A model generated the notes under the pieces. That model was not told where the DNA came from. It was given only the letters and a program-made list of their open reading frames with translations, and searched no databases. DNA of 64,000 nt, from assembly GCA_002721615.1 (NCBI GenBank), contig PBKW01000011.1, positions 75,211 to 139,210 on the forward strand. Direction: 5' to 3'. Made by a program: the position numbers and the translations under genes. The DNA comes from Chloroflexota bacterium. Lineage in GTDB: Bacteria; Chloroflexota; Dehalococcoidia; Lucifugimonadales; Lucifugimonadaceae. Shown piece after piece: positions 1 through 9,224 of the stretch (position 1 is the first letter of the stretch; every line of letters starts with the position of its first letter).

Positions 1-1223
1 CCGCTTCCAACTTCACCCTGAAGTAGTCTTCCCATAGGTTTTTTGGAGTTCAAGTCATTCATTATTTCATTAATTGCTTTTAATTGATCTTTAGTCAATT
101 GAAATTCTAATCTCGAAAAGAAAGTATCTAAAGAATTATCATTTAAAGAAATTGAATTAGCATAAGAAGATATTTCCCTCTTAGATTTTCTTCTAAGAAC
201 ATTTAATTGATTCAAAAATAATTCATCAAAAGATAATCTTCTTCTAGCATTATGAAAACTATCTACATTTTTAGGCAAATGCATATCTTTTATAGCTGTT
301 TTTAATTCTACTAAATTAAACTTTTTTCTTATTTCTATTGGAAGAAATTCTTCAATTAGAGTAATTCCATTATCTAAAGATTTTGCTATTGCATTTCTAA
401 TGGTTCTCTGTGCCAAATCACTGTTAGATGGATAAACAGGTAATAAGTTTCCTGCATGAATTAAATTTTCTTTTTTAGGAAAACCTGAAGAGAGTAATTC
501 ATACTCTGGATTATCCATAGTAAGTTTTCTTCCAATACTTCCTATCTTTCCACTCAATACAATCCAGTTATTTATCTTAAATTGTTTAGCTAAATAAGGT
601 TGCCCAAACCAGGTAATTTGAATATTTCCAGTACCATCACTAACAATTGCTTTAGTAGATTTCAATTTAAAATTTCCATCTGCTTTTATAGAAATAAACT
701 GAGCAATTATGGTAGTTTCTTGATTGATAATTGAATTATTTATTTTGGAAACAGAAGAATAATCAATATGTTTTCTAGGAAAATACATTAATAAATCTTT
801 TAGAGTATTAATATACAATGTTTTTAGTTTCTTTCTACCAACTGAATGTAAAAATTTTAAATCTGAAAGAGGAGTATTTAAAGTAAGTTGACTTGAAATT
901 TGAATATTATTTAGAGTATTTTTTCTATTCAGGTTACCGTAATTCTTTTTATAAGAATTTGATATTAATTTTCTATCCCTAGAATATTTCTTTTCAACCT
1001 TATAAGCCCAATTTTTTCTCATTTCCGGAGACAATTTTAAATATGAAGAGTTATTAATGGGATGTAAGTTCAAACAATCCTTTAAAGACTTTTTATGAAT
1101 ATTTAAAAATTCATCTAACCCACCGGTCACTGCCTTATTAGAATAAGAATTAAGTTTTTCTAAATCAAGAATTCGAATCAATATACTAATTGATTTGTTA
1201 TTATGACCTGTAGAAGATCCCAT
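1..1223 (-). CDS. recG: ATP-dependent DNA helicase RecG (N-terminal part, cut by window start)
   Basis: RecG remodels stalled replication forks and branch-migrates Holliday junctions. Reading the minus strand from the ATG at 1221-1223 gives about 407 codons with no stop. It begins MGSSTGHNNKS, passes through a wedge/OB-type segment (for example YFPRKHIDYSS, then ITWFGQPYLAKQF), and reaches QGEVGSG exactly at the window edge. That is the start of the RecG Walker A motif (QGDVGSGKT in most homologues). The helicase core therefore lies outside the window. RecG is the last gene of the arginine/rpe/fakA/fakB run, 32 nt after fakB. The identity is secure from the wedge-domain layout and the position of the Walker motif. 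The first 100 or so residues are poorly conserved and fit no domain I can name. Confidence 0.88.
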   Translation of the reverse strand, partial: MGSSTGHNNKSISILIRILDLEKLNSYSNKAVTGGLDEFLNIHKKSLKDCLNLHPINNSSYLKLSPEMRKNWAYKVEKKYSRDRKLISNSYKKNYGNLNRKNTLNNIQISSQLTLNTPLSDLKFLHSVGRKKLKTLYINTLKDLLMYFPRKHIDYSSVSKINNSIINQETTIIAQFISIKADGNFKLKSTKAIVSDGTGNIQITWFGQPYLAKQFKINNWIVLSGKIGSIGRKLTMDNPEYELLSSGFPKKENLIHAGNLLPVYPSNSDLAQRTIRNAIAKSLDNGITLIEEFLPIEIRKKFNLVELKTAIKDMHLPKNVDSFHNARRRLSFDELFLNQLNVLRRKSKREISSYANSISLNDNSLDTFFSRLEFQLTKDQLKAINEIMNDLNSKKPMGRLLQGEVGS

Positions 1224-1255
1224 TAAAAAATAATTTTAAACGGAAATACTATAAT

Positions 1256-2134
1256 TTATTCTTCCTCTTCCTCTTCCTCTTCCTCATCAGATGGAGGTTC
1301 TCCGATAAACATAACTCCTACTGCTCCTGGTCCTAAATGAGCTCCTAATGCAGGTCCAAATTGTGATCTTAAAATTTCACCATCGTATTTATGATCTGCT
1401 AAAGAACTAGCTAGTGCTCTAGCATCAAATCCTTGAGTTGTATGTAAGACTGCCATGTTCTTTATATTCACATAACCTTCAGCAGCATCCCTAATCTGAG
1501 ATAATGCTCTTAGCATGGTTCTTGGTTTCGCCCAAGTTTCAACCATACCATCAACATTCGTTAAAATAGGCTTAACATTTAGCATTCCACCAAAAAGTGC
1601 AGTAGTACCACTGATTCTGCCACCTTTTTTCAGATATTCTAGAGTACTTACAGCAACGAATATCTTTCCTTTTTCTGATAATTCATTAGCATAATTAACA
1701 GCATCTACAGATTTCATCCCAGACTTTACTGAGTTAGCAACCTCTAATACAATCAATCCAGTTCCCATACTTACACTTAAAGTATCTACAACAGTAATAC
1801 TACATTTTGAATTTCCTACTTCTTTAGCAGCTTGCTCTGCGGCATTCACAGTTCCACTCAATTTAGATGATATATGAATAGAAATAATGGAATCATGTTT
1901 TTTAGCTAAATTAGTATAAATATCAATAAAATCTCCTACTGCTGGTTGAGATGTAGTAGGAAATTCTTTAGAACTTTGAAGCCTTTCATAAAAATCATCA
2001 GCAGACAAATCAACATTTTCTTTGAAAGACTCATCACCAAAATTCACTATAACAGGAACCTCAGTAATATTATTCTTTTTTAAAATATCCGCGGGTATAT
2101 CAGCGGCACTATCTGTTACTATTGCTATAGACAC
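1256..2134 (-). CDS. fakB: DegV-family fatty-acid-binding protein (FakB) with polyglutamate tail
   Basis: DegV/FakB proteins hold a fatty acid and present it to the kinase FakA, giving acyl-phosphate for phospholipid synthesis. The 292-residue product starts MSIAIVTDSAADIP, the typical DegV opening. It also has TTSQPAVGDF, the serine/threonine motif around residue 60 that binds the carboxylate, and GGRISGTTALFG near 172. The gene downstream of fakA within 46 nt supports a FakA/FakB pair. The last ten residues are unusual: one Asp then nine Glu, encoded by a TTCCTC hexamer repeat on the plus strand. DegV proteins normally end near residue 280 without such a tail. The fatty-acid role is inferred from the family and the neighbour. 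Confidence 0.88.
   Translation of the reverse strand: MSIAIVTDSAADIPADILKKNNITEVPVIVNFGDESFKENVDLSADDFYERLQSSKEFPTTSQPAVGDFIDIYTNLAKKHDSIISIHISSKLSGTVNAAEQAAKEVGNSKCSITVVDTLSVSMGTGLIVLEVANSVKSGMKSVDAVNYANELSEKGKIFVAVSTLEYLKKGGRISGTTALFGGMLNVKPILTNVDGMVETWAKPRTMLRALSQIRDAAEGYVNIKNMAVLHTTQGFDARALASSLADHKYDGEILRSQFGPALGAHLGPGAVGVMFIGEPPSDEEEEEEEEE
1262..1285. repeat. Hexanucleotide repeat (TTCCTC)x4 inside fakB
   Basis: Four perfect copies of TTCCTC (GAGGAA on the coding strand) encode eight of the nine glutamates at the C terminus of the DegV protein. One more GAA codon follows before the stop. The unit is six bases long, so slippage would change tail length by two residues without breaking the frame. 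Confidence 0.9.
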
Positions 2135-2179
2135 TTCATTCTCCTTAAACCTTAAATTATCTTATTCTAGAATATCAAT

Positions 2180-3838
2180 TTATTCAATTCCGATAAAGTA
2201 TTCACTATCATATTGTCCTGTTTGAATTAAATCAAATTCCGATTCAGGAAATTCCAATTCTAATTGGTTCAACAATCCTGTCGCTTCATCCAAGATAATA
2301 TTATTTCCTGCATAAATAGAAACCAATTTTTGATTTATATCAATATTATTAATAATTTCTTTAAGAACATTATGTCTATCAGAATCATTAGCAATTAAAT
2401 TATTTTCAATAAATCCTACATAATCACCTTCTTGAATATTAAGTCCATTATATTCAAGGGTTTTTACAGCAACTTTTACTGAACAAGTTTTTATATCTTC
2501 TATTGCTCTATTCATTGATTTAATATTGACTTCATAACTTTTTCCTGAAGTAAATGCCAAAACAGAAGATATGCCTTCAATAAAATTTTTTGTAGGAATC
2601 TGTGAAGCTTTTTTTGAAGTTAGTAATATTGCCTGATTACAAATTTCTATAAGATCTTTATGATTAGGGAGTAAAATGACATTTTTACCTTTACTATTTT
2701 CTATTGAATTTAATATATCTTGAACACTAGGCGAAGAGTCTTCTAAAACCTCAATAAATTCAAGGTAATCAGGTGTTATTTCAAGAAATTTTTGACGTAA
2801 AGCTGATTCTCTTGCAAAAACAATTAAAGCAATTTCTACAACTTGAAAATCTTCATCTTGACTATGATTAAATTCTGAAGTTTGTAAATTCATGTTTTGA
2901 ATATCTTCATGAGAGATTTCCCCAAATTTTTGTGAATACTTTATAATTTCATCAGGATTTTCTACATGAATATGGATTTTTAATATTTCAGCATCACCAG
3001 TAATCACAAGTGATTTTCCTTTTTTATCTAAATCACCTTTAATTTGATCAACATTTAACAAAGAGCCTTGAATAACAAATGATGTACAAAAACCCCAAGA
3101 TTCATCCTCTACAGACTGTAAAAATTCTCTATTAATAGGTTTTTGGTTTATCACTTCAGGAATATACAAACTCTTATCAGAAGGAATAGAAAAAACAATG
3201 TTTCCTTCTTGATCTTTAGATAAACAATTTAACGAAGCTTCCAACATCAAAGACAACCCATATCCTCCAGCATCTACTACACCTGCTTTTTTCAATAGCT
3301 CCATTTGGTTAGGAGTATCATCAACTGCTTTCTTTGCTATATCATTAGCAACTTGCCATATATATATTAAATCATCAGAATTTTGTGAAAGATTTTTTTC
3401 ACTAGCTTGAGCAGATTTTTTTAACACCGTGAGTATAGTTCCCTCTTGAGGGTTAGGCATTGATTCATAAGAAAATTCTGTGGTTTTGATTAATGTATCT
3501 ACAAACTGTTTTGGACCCAAAAAATCATTTTCCTCTAATACAAAAGCTAAACCTTTAAATAATTGTGCTATTAATAACCCACTATTTCCTCTAGCCGATA
3601 ACAATCCCCATTTAGACAATAGTTTAGCTATAGAACTCAAATCTAAGTTCTTTGTATCATCTGATATATAGTCTCTAATACCTTTTATAGTGAAAAACAT
3701 ATTAGTACCAGTATCACCGTCTGGTACAGGAAAAACATTAAGGGCATTAATACTTTCCCTATGCTCTTCAAGAGTCTCACAAAAAACTTCTACAAGTTTT
3801 ATTAATTCTTCAGCCTCTAGTCCAATTTTATAATTCAT
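2180..3838 (-). CDS. fakA: Fatty acid kinase FakA (DhaL/DAK-type kinase plus FakA C-terminal domain)
   Basis: FakA is a soluble ATP-dependent kinase that phosphorylates fatty acids held by FakB/DegV partners. The 552-residue protein has the DhaL nucleotide-binding domain first: NVFPVPDGDTGTNM near residues 39-52, whose aspartates bind the Mg-ATP pair, then ARGNSGLL near 81 and VVDAGGYGL near 187. The middle and C-terminal FakA-specific region includes IPTKNFIEGISSVLAF near 417, a signature seen in the YloV/FakA family. Length matches the family (about 550). It sits between rpe, 6 nt upstream, and fakB, 46 nt downstream. Glycerone kinase is excluded because the DhaK half is absent. Confidence 0.9.
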   Translation of the reverse strand: MNYKIGLEAEELIKLVEVFCETLEEHRESINALNVFPVPDGDTGTNMFFTIKGIRDYISDDTKNLDLSSIAKLLSKWGLLSARGNSGLLIAQLFKGLAFVLEENDFLGPKQFVDTLIKTTEFSYESMPNPQEGTILTVLKKSAQASEKNLSQNSDDLIYIWQVANDIAKKAVDDTPNQMELLKKAGVVDAGGYGLSLMLEASLNCLSKDQEGNIVFSIPSDKSLYIPEVINQKPINREFLQSVEDESWGFCTSFVIQGSLLNVDQIKGDLDKKGKSLVITGDAEILKIHIHVENPDEIIKYSQKFGEISHEDIQNMNLQTSEFNHSQDEDFQVVEIALIVFARESALRQKFLEITPDYLEFIEVLEDSSPSVQDILNSIENSKGKNVILLPNHKDLIEICNQAILLTSKKASQIPTKNFIEGISSVLAFTSGKSYEVNIKSMNRAIEDIKTCSVKVAVKTLEYNGLNIQEGDYVGFIENNLIANDSDRHNVLKEIINNIDINQKLVSIYAGNNIILDEATGLLNQLELEFPESEFDLIQTGQYDSEYFIGIE

Positions 3839-3844
3839 ATTTTT

Positions 3845-4522
3845 TTATTTAGTGGATTCAATAATTTCAGAAACAGCTTCTGAAATACTTTTTTCATTAT
3901 TCCAAAATATTGAAGATCCAGATACTAAAAGATTAGCGCCTGCGTCTACAGCAAGTTTAGCAGTATCCTTTGAAATACCTCCATCAACTCCAATTTGAAA
4001 AAACTTCTCTAAATCCAAAAATTTTTTATTTTTTTCTACAAAATTTTTTATTTTTTCTATCACATGATATTCAAAAGATCTTCCGGATGCTCCTGGTATT
4101 ACAGTCATAAAAAGAATTCTATCTAGGTGCTTCATTAAAGACACCACTTTTTGCCAATCAGTTTCGGGATTTAATGCTATTGCAGCAGACATACCTGATT
4201 CTTTAATTTCTTTAATCACTTTTACAGGATCATCATCACTCTCAATATGAAATGTAATAACATTTGCACCAATTTTTGAAAAATCTTTAATATAAGATAA
4301 AGGTCTTTTAACCATTAAATGAATATCAACAGTACACTGAATTTTTTCTTTAATAGAATCAAAGATCACAGGTCCTGCAGATAAGTTAGGGACAAAATGC
4401 CCATCCATAACATCATAGTGAACTTCTTTACAATCAGTTTGCATCAACTCATCTAACTGTTCTCCCATTCTTAGGAAATCAGCAGAAATTATAGATGCAG
4501 AAAGAGTTAAGTTTCTACACAT
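3845..4522 (-). CDS. rpe: Ribulose-phosphate 3-epimerase
   Basis: This cytosolic TIM-barrel enzyme interconverts ribulose 5-phosphate and xylulose 5-phosphate in the pentose phosphate pathway. The 225-residue product shows the expected order of motifs: LSASIISADFLRMGEQL at the N terminus, HYDVMDGHFVPNLSAGP (metal-binding His and Asp), DIHLMVKRP, VIPGASGRSF, and VDGGISKDTA followed by LVSGSSIF. It lies 6 nt after argH and 6 nt before fakA, so it is almost certainly co-transcribed with both. The family size is 210-230 residues, and nothing looks abnormal. Confidence 0.94.
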   Translation of the reverse strand: MCRNLTLSASIISADFLRMGEQLDELMQTDCKEVHYDVMDGHFVPNLSAGPVIFDSIKEKIQCTVDIHLMVKRPLSYIKDFSKIGANVITFHIESDDDPVKVIKEIKESGMSAAIALNPETDWQKVVSLMKHLDRILFMTVIPGASGRSFEYHVIEKIKNFVEKNKKFLDLEKFFQIGVDGGISKDTAKLAVDAGANLLVSGSSIFWNNEKSISEAVSEIIESTK

Positions 4523-4528
4523 ATAAAA

Positions 4529-5923
4529 TTAAAAATTTTTCTTTTTTTTCAATAAAATTTTTGCTTCTTTTAAAGCTTTAGAAACACTAGAAAATGAAGT
4601 CCCACCTATACTATCTCTGGAGTTAACCACATCTTCGATTGTTAAATCTAAAACATCTTTTTCAAACAATTTGCTAATCTTTTTTAAATCTTTCAGTTCT
4701 AAATCATTAAAAGATTTTTTTGTTGACATTATTGTTTTCAACTCAAGAGACACCTTAGCATATGCTTCTCTAAATGGCATTCCCTTCTTGACTAAATAAT
4801 CAGCCAAATCTGTAGCTATCATAAAACTATCATTAATAACTTCATTGATCCTAGAATCATCGAAAGTTAATGATTGAATTAAACCTATCATGATTTGAAG
4901 AGAATCTCTAAGAGTATCAAATGAATCAAATAATGGTTCTTTGTCTTCCTGTAAATCTCTATTATAAGATAATGGAAGTGCTTTAAGAGTAGTAGATATA
5001 GTCACCAAAGACCCTATAGTTCTTCCAGTTTTACCTCTCACTAATTCAGCAAAATCCGGATTTCTTTTTTGAGGCATCATACTGGATCCAGTTGTAAATT
5101 TTTCTCCAATAGTTAAAAATGAGAATTCAGAAGAAGACCATAATATCAATTCTTCAGACAATTTAGAAAGATGAATCATGCATGCCATAGAAGCATAAAC
5201 AAAATCAAGAACAAAATCTCTATCTGAAACAGCATCTAAACTGTTTTGACTGATTTTAGTAAATCCTAATTCATTAGCAAGAAACTGCCTATCAATTTGA
5301 AAAGAATTTCCTGATAAAGCACCACTACCTAAAGTCAAAACATCTGATGCATGATAAGCTCTTACAAATCTTTCGTAATCTCTTTCAAGCATATGAAAAT
5401 AAGCCAAAAAATGATGTCCTAAAGTTACTGGTTGAGCCCTTTGCAAATGAGTATACCCAGGAATAATTAAAGAAGAATTTGATTCAGAAATATCTAATAA
5501 TGAAGCTTGAAGCCTTACAATTAATTCTTTAATTTCTTCTATTGCATCTTTTACATACATTCTAGTATCTGTAGATATTTGTTCATTTCTCGATCTTCCA
5601 GTATGAAGTTTTCCTGATAATGGGCCTACAATTTCATTTAATCTAGATTCTATATTCATATGGAGATCTTCATATTCATCTTTCCAAACAAATTTCCCTG
5701 ATTCGATTTCCTCTTTGATAATATTCAAACTTTCAATTAATTTCTTTCTTTCTTTTTCATTTAAAATGCCTAATTTTTCTAAGATCAAAGAATGGGCTTG
5801 AGAGGATAAAATATCTTGTTTATATAATCTTTTGTCAAAATCCACTGACTTTGTAAAATCAGAATTGTCTACAGATCCTCTTATTATAGAGACTAAATCT
5901 TTATCTTTTTTATTCATTTTCAC
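4529..5923 (-). CDS. argH: Argininosuccinate lyase
   Basis: ArgH splits argininosuccinate into arginine and fumarate, the last step of arginine synthesis. The 464-residue protein carries GSSMMPQKRNPDFAELVRG near residue 278, the fumarase/aspartase signature with the catalytic serine loop, as well as TGRSRNEQISTDTR and GYTHLQRAQP. The annotated start is GTG at 5923. An ATG two codons later at 5917 is equally possible, since neither has a strong Shine-Dalgarno. The gene follows argG by 4 nt, so ArgG and ArgH, which act consecutively, are coupled. Confidence 0.95.
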   Translation of the reverse strand: MKMNKKDKDLVSIIRGSVDNSDFTKSVDFDKRLYKQDILSSQAHSLILEKLGILNEKERKKLIESLNIIKEEIESGKFVWKDEYEDLHMNIESRLNEIVGPLSGKLHTGRSRNEQISTDTRMYVKDAIEEIKELIVRLQASLLDISESNSSLIIPGYTHLQRAQPVTLGHHFLAYFHMLERDYERFVRAYHASDVLTLGSGALSGNSFQIDRQFLANELGFTKISQNSLDAVSDRDFVLDFVYASMACMIHLSKLSEELILWSSSEFSFLTIGEKFTTGSSMMPQKRNPDFAELVRGKTGRTIGSLVTISTTLKALPLSYNRDLQEDKEPLFDSFDTLRDSLQIMIGLIQSLTFDDSRINEVINDSFMIATDLADYLVKKGMPFREAYAKVSLELKTIMSTKKSFNDLELKDLKKISKLFEKDVLDLTIEDVVNSRDSIGGTSFSSVSKALKEAKILLKKKKNF

Positions 5924-5927
5924 AAGA

Positions 5928-7145
5928 TTAACTATTATCAGGGGGTTGTTTATACCTTTGTAACTGACTAGGAAGACTAAATATATCTATAAAACCAGTA
6001 GCAGAGTGATGGTTGAATTTATCTTCCTCAGAATAAGTAGCTAAATCATAGTTATACAAAGAATATTGGGATTTTAAACCATTCACTAATGCATTACCTT
6101 TAAATAATCTTATTCTTACTTCTCCAGAAACATATTTCATCGAACTATTAACAAATGCATCAAGATTTTCCCTCAAACCTGAAAACCATTTTCCATCATA
6201 TACTAAATCAGCATATTGTTGACTAAGATAAGATTTAATTCTCAATTGCTCTTTAGTTAATATTGATTTTTCTAGTGCCCTCAAAGATATATTCAAAACA
6301 GTTGCACCTGGAGTTTCATATACTTCTCTAGATTTTATTCCGACCAATCTGTTTTCTATATGATCTATTCTTCCTATTCCATGTTCACCAGCAATTTCAT
6401 TTAGATTTCTTACCAAGTCAACAGGATTTAAAAATTCTCCATTCAATGAAACAGGATTTCCAGAATCAAATGAAATTATCAAATCCATTGGTTCTTCCGG
6501 TGCATCACTAGGGGATTTAGTAATTATATATGCATCATCAGGAGGAATAGTCCAAGGGTCTTCTAAATCTTCCCCTTCTATTGCAATTCCCCACAAATTG
6601 CGATCAATAGAATAAATCCTTTCACCCACTCCTGGTAATTGAATATTTAGTTTTTGAGCATATTTTTTTTCTTCATCTCTTGTCATTTTTCCTTCACGAG
6701 CAGGAGCTATAATTAATAATGGGTTTTCAAATGAAAGAGTTTTTATAGCCAAATCTAATCTCACTTGATCATTTCCTTTTCCAGTACATCCATGAGCTAC
6801 TGCTACTGCATTAAATTTTCTAGCAGTTTCAACTAATTTTTGAGCTATAAGGGGTCTACCTAAAGCCGTTGCTAATAAATATTGATTTTCATAAATTGCA
6901 CCAGCTTTTAATGAAGGAAAAACAAAATTATCTATAAATTCTTCACTTACATCTATTTGAATACAATCAATTGCACCAGCACTTTTAGCTCTATCTATCA
7001 AATCTTGTGATAAATCTCCGTTACCTAAATCTACAGTAAGTGTAATAACATCAAATCCATAATTTTTTTTAATCCAATCTATAGAAATTGTGGAATCTAG
7101 ACCACCACTATAGGCTAAAATAGCTATTTTTTTCGATTTACTCAT
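5928..7145 (-). CDS. argG: Argininosuccinate synthase
   Basis: ArgG joins citrulline and aspartate using ATP. The N terminus KKIAILAYSGGLDSTISI contains the SGGxDS pyrophosphate-binding loop of N-type ATP pyrophosphatases. HGCTGKGNDQVR near residue 116 is the citrulline/aspartate-binding region, and GIGRIDHIENRLVGIKSREVYE near 257 is typical of the C-terminal half. At 405 residues the length is standard. The gene is 14 nt after argD and 4 nt before argH on the minus strand. Confidence 0.96.
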   Translation of the reverse strand: MSKSKKIAILAYSGGLDSTISIDWIKKNYGFDVITLTVDLGNGDLSQDLIDRAKSAGAIDCIQIDVSEEFIDNFVFPSLKAGAIYENQYLLATALGRPLIAQKLVETARKFNAVAVAHGCTGKGNDQVRLDLAIKTLSFENPLLIIAPAREGKMTRDEEKKYAQKLNIQLPGVGERIYSIDRNLWGIAIEGEDLEDPWTIPPDDAYIITKSPSDAPEEPMDLIISFDSGNPVSLNGEFLNPVDLVRNLNEIAGEHGIGRIDHIENRLVGIKSREVYETPGATVLNISLRALEKSILTKEQLRIKSYLSQQYADLVYDGKWFSGLRENLDAFVNSSMKYVSGEVRIRLFKGNALVNGLKSQYSLYNYDLATYSEEDKFNHHSATGFIDIFSLPSQLQRYKQPPDNS

Positions 7146-7159
7146 TTTCTATATTATTC

Positions 7160-8365
7160 CTAAATTTTTTCTTCTATTAAAGCTTCTTCTAATATTTTTA
7201 TTGCTTGATTCATTTCACCTTCCGTAACATTTAAAGGAGGAAAAAATCTAATAATATTAGGCCTTACAGCGTTTAACAATAATCCTTTAGAAAGACATCT
7301 CTCTATTACTGCTTGGGCTTTATTTTTTCTTAATTCAAGACCGAGTAATAATCCAAATCCTCTTACAGCCTCTATATCATGCCTGTCTTTAATAACCTCT
7401 AACATTGAATACAAATACTTCCCACTTCTTGCTGCTTCCGCAGGTAAATCTGTTTCTATAATATATTTGGCAGAAGCCCAACCAGCAGCTGTAGTTAATG
7501 CATTTCCCCCAAAAGTAGAACCATGATCACCTGGAGACAACACAGAAAACCTTTCTTTACACAAAAAAGCCCCTAGAGGCACTCCCGCGCCTAAAGCTTT
7601 TCCTAAAACCATAACATCTGGATCTAAACCAAATTTTTGATATCCAAATAATGTACCAAGTCTTCCCATCCCAGTTTGAACTTCATCTACCATAAATAAA
7701 ACATTATGTTCTTGACACCATTTTTGTACACTAAGTAAATATTTTTGATCTGGAACATTTATACCACCTTCTCCTTGTACTACTTCTAAGAGTACTGCAC
7801 ATGTTTTTTCACTAACCTTTTCTAAAAATTTATCAAAATCATTATATTCGACATTTATAAAGCCTGGCATTAGAGGTTCCCATTCTTCTTGATAATGTTT
7901 TTGGCCTGTAGCAGCCATCATTGCCATAGTTCTTCCATGAAAAGAATTATTAGCAGTAATTATCTCATATGCACCATCTAACATCTCTCTACCCCATTTT
8001 CTAGCTAACTTGCATGCGCCTTCATTAGCCTCTGCTCCACTATTAGCAAAAAACACTCTATCATAACAAGAATTATCAGCTAATAATTTCGCCAATCCAA
8101 GTTGTGGAATTGTGTAATAAAGGTTCGTCATTTGCATGATTTTTTTTGACTGTTCTTGAATAGCATTAGTTACTACAGGGTGAGAATGCCCCAAGTTTAA
8201 AACAGCCCAACCTGAAGTAAAATCTAGATATTTATTTGAATTCGAGTCCCACACAAGAGTCCCTTTACCCATTACCAAAACTACAGGCAACCTATTTACA
8301 ACTTGCATATAATATTGAGATTCTATGTTTTGCCAAGTTTTTAATTTATCTATATTTTGATTCAT
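7160..8365 (-). CDS. argD: Acetylornithine aminotransferase (class III, PLP)
   Basis: ArgD transaminates N-acetylglutamate semialdehyde to N-acetylornithine. Motifs include GAEANEGACKLARKWG, MVDEVQTGMGRLG (PLP-ring aspartate) and VMVLGKALGAGVPLGA, in which Lys is the Schiff-base residue. The longest frame begins at 8398, but that start lies inside argB. I chose the ATG at 8363-8365 because AAGGA sits 9 nt upstream and the codon follows the argB stop after a single base (TGA T ATG). The product is then 401 residues, the family norm. Other class III aminotransferases such as ornithine or GABA transaminase are possible in principle, but the arg context decides. Confidence 0.92.
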   Translation of the reverse strand: MNQNIDKLKTWQNIESQYYMQVVNRLPVVLVMGKGTLVWDSNSNKYLDFTSGWAVLNLGHSHPVVTNAIQEQSKKIMQMTNLYYTIPQLGLAKLLADNSCYDRVFFANSGAEANEGACKLARKWGREMLDGAYEIITANNSFHGRTMAMMAATGQKHYQEEWEPLMPGFINVEYNDFDKFLEKVSEKTCAVLLEVVQGEGGINVPDQKYLLSVQKWCQEHNVLFMVDEVQTGMGRLGTLFGYQKFGLDPDVMVLGKALGAGVPLGAFLCKERFSVLSPGDHGSTFGGNALTTAAGWASAKYIIETDLPAEAARSGKYLYSMLEVIKDRHDIEAVRGFGLLLGLELRKNKAQAVIERCLSKGLLLNAVRPNIIRFFPPLNVTEGEMNQAIKILEEALIEEKI

Positions 8366-8366
8366 A

Positions 8367-9173
8367 TCAAATAATCCTTGTTCCAATTTTTTTATCAAAA
8401 ATACAATCTAATAATGCTTTATTTATCCTTCCATCTATTATATGAGTTGAAGAAACATTTGAAAGAGCATTAATACAAGCATGAACTTTTGGTATCATTC
8501 CTCCCTTCGCAATTCCAGATTTTATCATTTCTTTTGCTTGAGAAGTTGTCATGTGAGGTATAACTCTACCATAAAAATCTAATACTCCTTCAACATCTGT
8601 CTGAAAAACTAGCTTATCTGCATTCAAACTTTTAGCTAAAAATCCTGCTGCTGTATCAGCATTAACATTTAATATTCCATCTTCTTCTAAATTTAAAAAA
8701 TCTATATTGAATGCTATAGGAGATATAACTGGAATAGAAGATTTTAATATTTTTATCAAAGATTTGACATTACATTCAACTATTTCACCTACTAATCCCA
8801 ATTTTTTATCTTTTATTTTTCCTACAAATAATTTATCTGAAACACCTGAGAAACCTACAGCACTCGCCCCTAAAACATTTAATTCATTAACTATTTTTGT
8901 ATTTATTAATCCTGCAAGGACTCCAATCGCAACTTCCATAGTTTGAATATCTGTTCTTCTGAGACCATTAATAAATTCAGGTCTAATGCCTAACTTAGAT
9001 GCCCATTCAGAAATTTGTTTTCCTCCTCCATGTACAACAACTACATTAAAACCAAATCTTTTTAATTCTACTAAATCAGTTAAAGTGCTATCACCAATCC
9101 CTAAAGTACTACCTCCAATTTTTACAACTATCACACCTTTTTTCTGCTTTTCAATATTAGTCTTAGAAGTCAT
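8367..9173 (-). CDS. argB: Acetylglutamate kinase
   Basis: ArgB phosphorylates N-acetylglutamate. It is an amino-acid-kinase-family protein of 268 residues. VVKIGGSTLG at the N terminus and VVVHGGGKQISEW near residue 47 form the nucleotide and substrate glycine-rich loops. NVNADTAAGFLAKSLNADKLVF near 170 is the conserved ATP/substrate segment, and AKGGMIPKVHACINAL near 222 is the C-terminal signature. It is short and resembles the compact ArgB/LysZ subgroup. The neighbouring argJ, argD, argG and argH, and the absence of a LysW carrier gene, favour arginine synthesis. It ends one base before the argD start codon. Confidence 0.92.
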   Translation of the reverse strand: MTSKTNIEKQKKGVIVVKIGGSTLGIGDSTLTDLVELKRFGFNVVVVHGGGKQISEWASKLGIRPEFINGLRRTDIQTMEVAIGVLAGLINTKIVNELNVLGASAVGFSGVSDKLFVGKIKDKKLGLVGEIVECNVKSLIKILKSSIPVISPIAFNIDFLNLEEDGILNVNADTAAGFLAKSLNADKLVFQTDVEGVLDFYGRVIPHMTTSQAKEMIKSGIAKGGMIPKVHACINALSNVSSTHIIDGRINKALLDCIFDKKIGTRII

Positions 9174-9224
9174 CTCATTAAATAAAAATAGATCATATTA
9201 CTAATATAAAACACAATAAAAATA

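Noticed and set aside
8367-9173. ArgB as LysZ of the AAA lysine pathway
   Set aside because: argJ, argD, argG and argH flank it, no LysW carrier is seen, and lysA/lysC in the window point to the diaminopimelate route.
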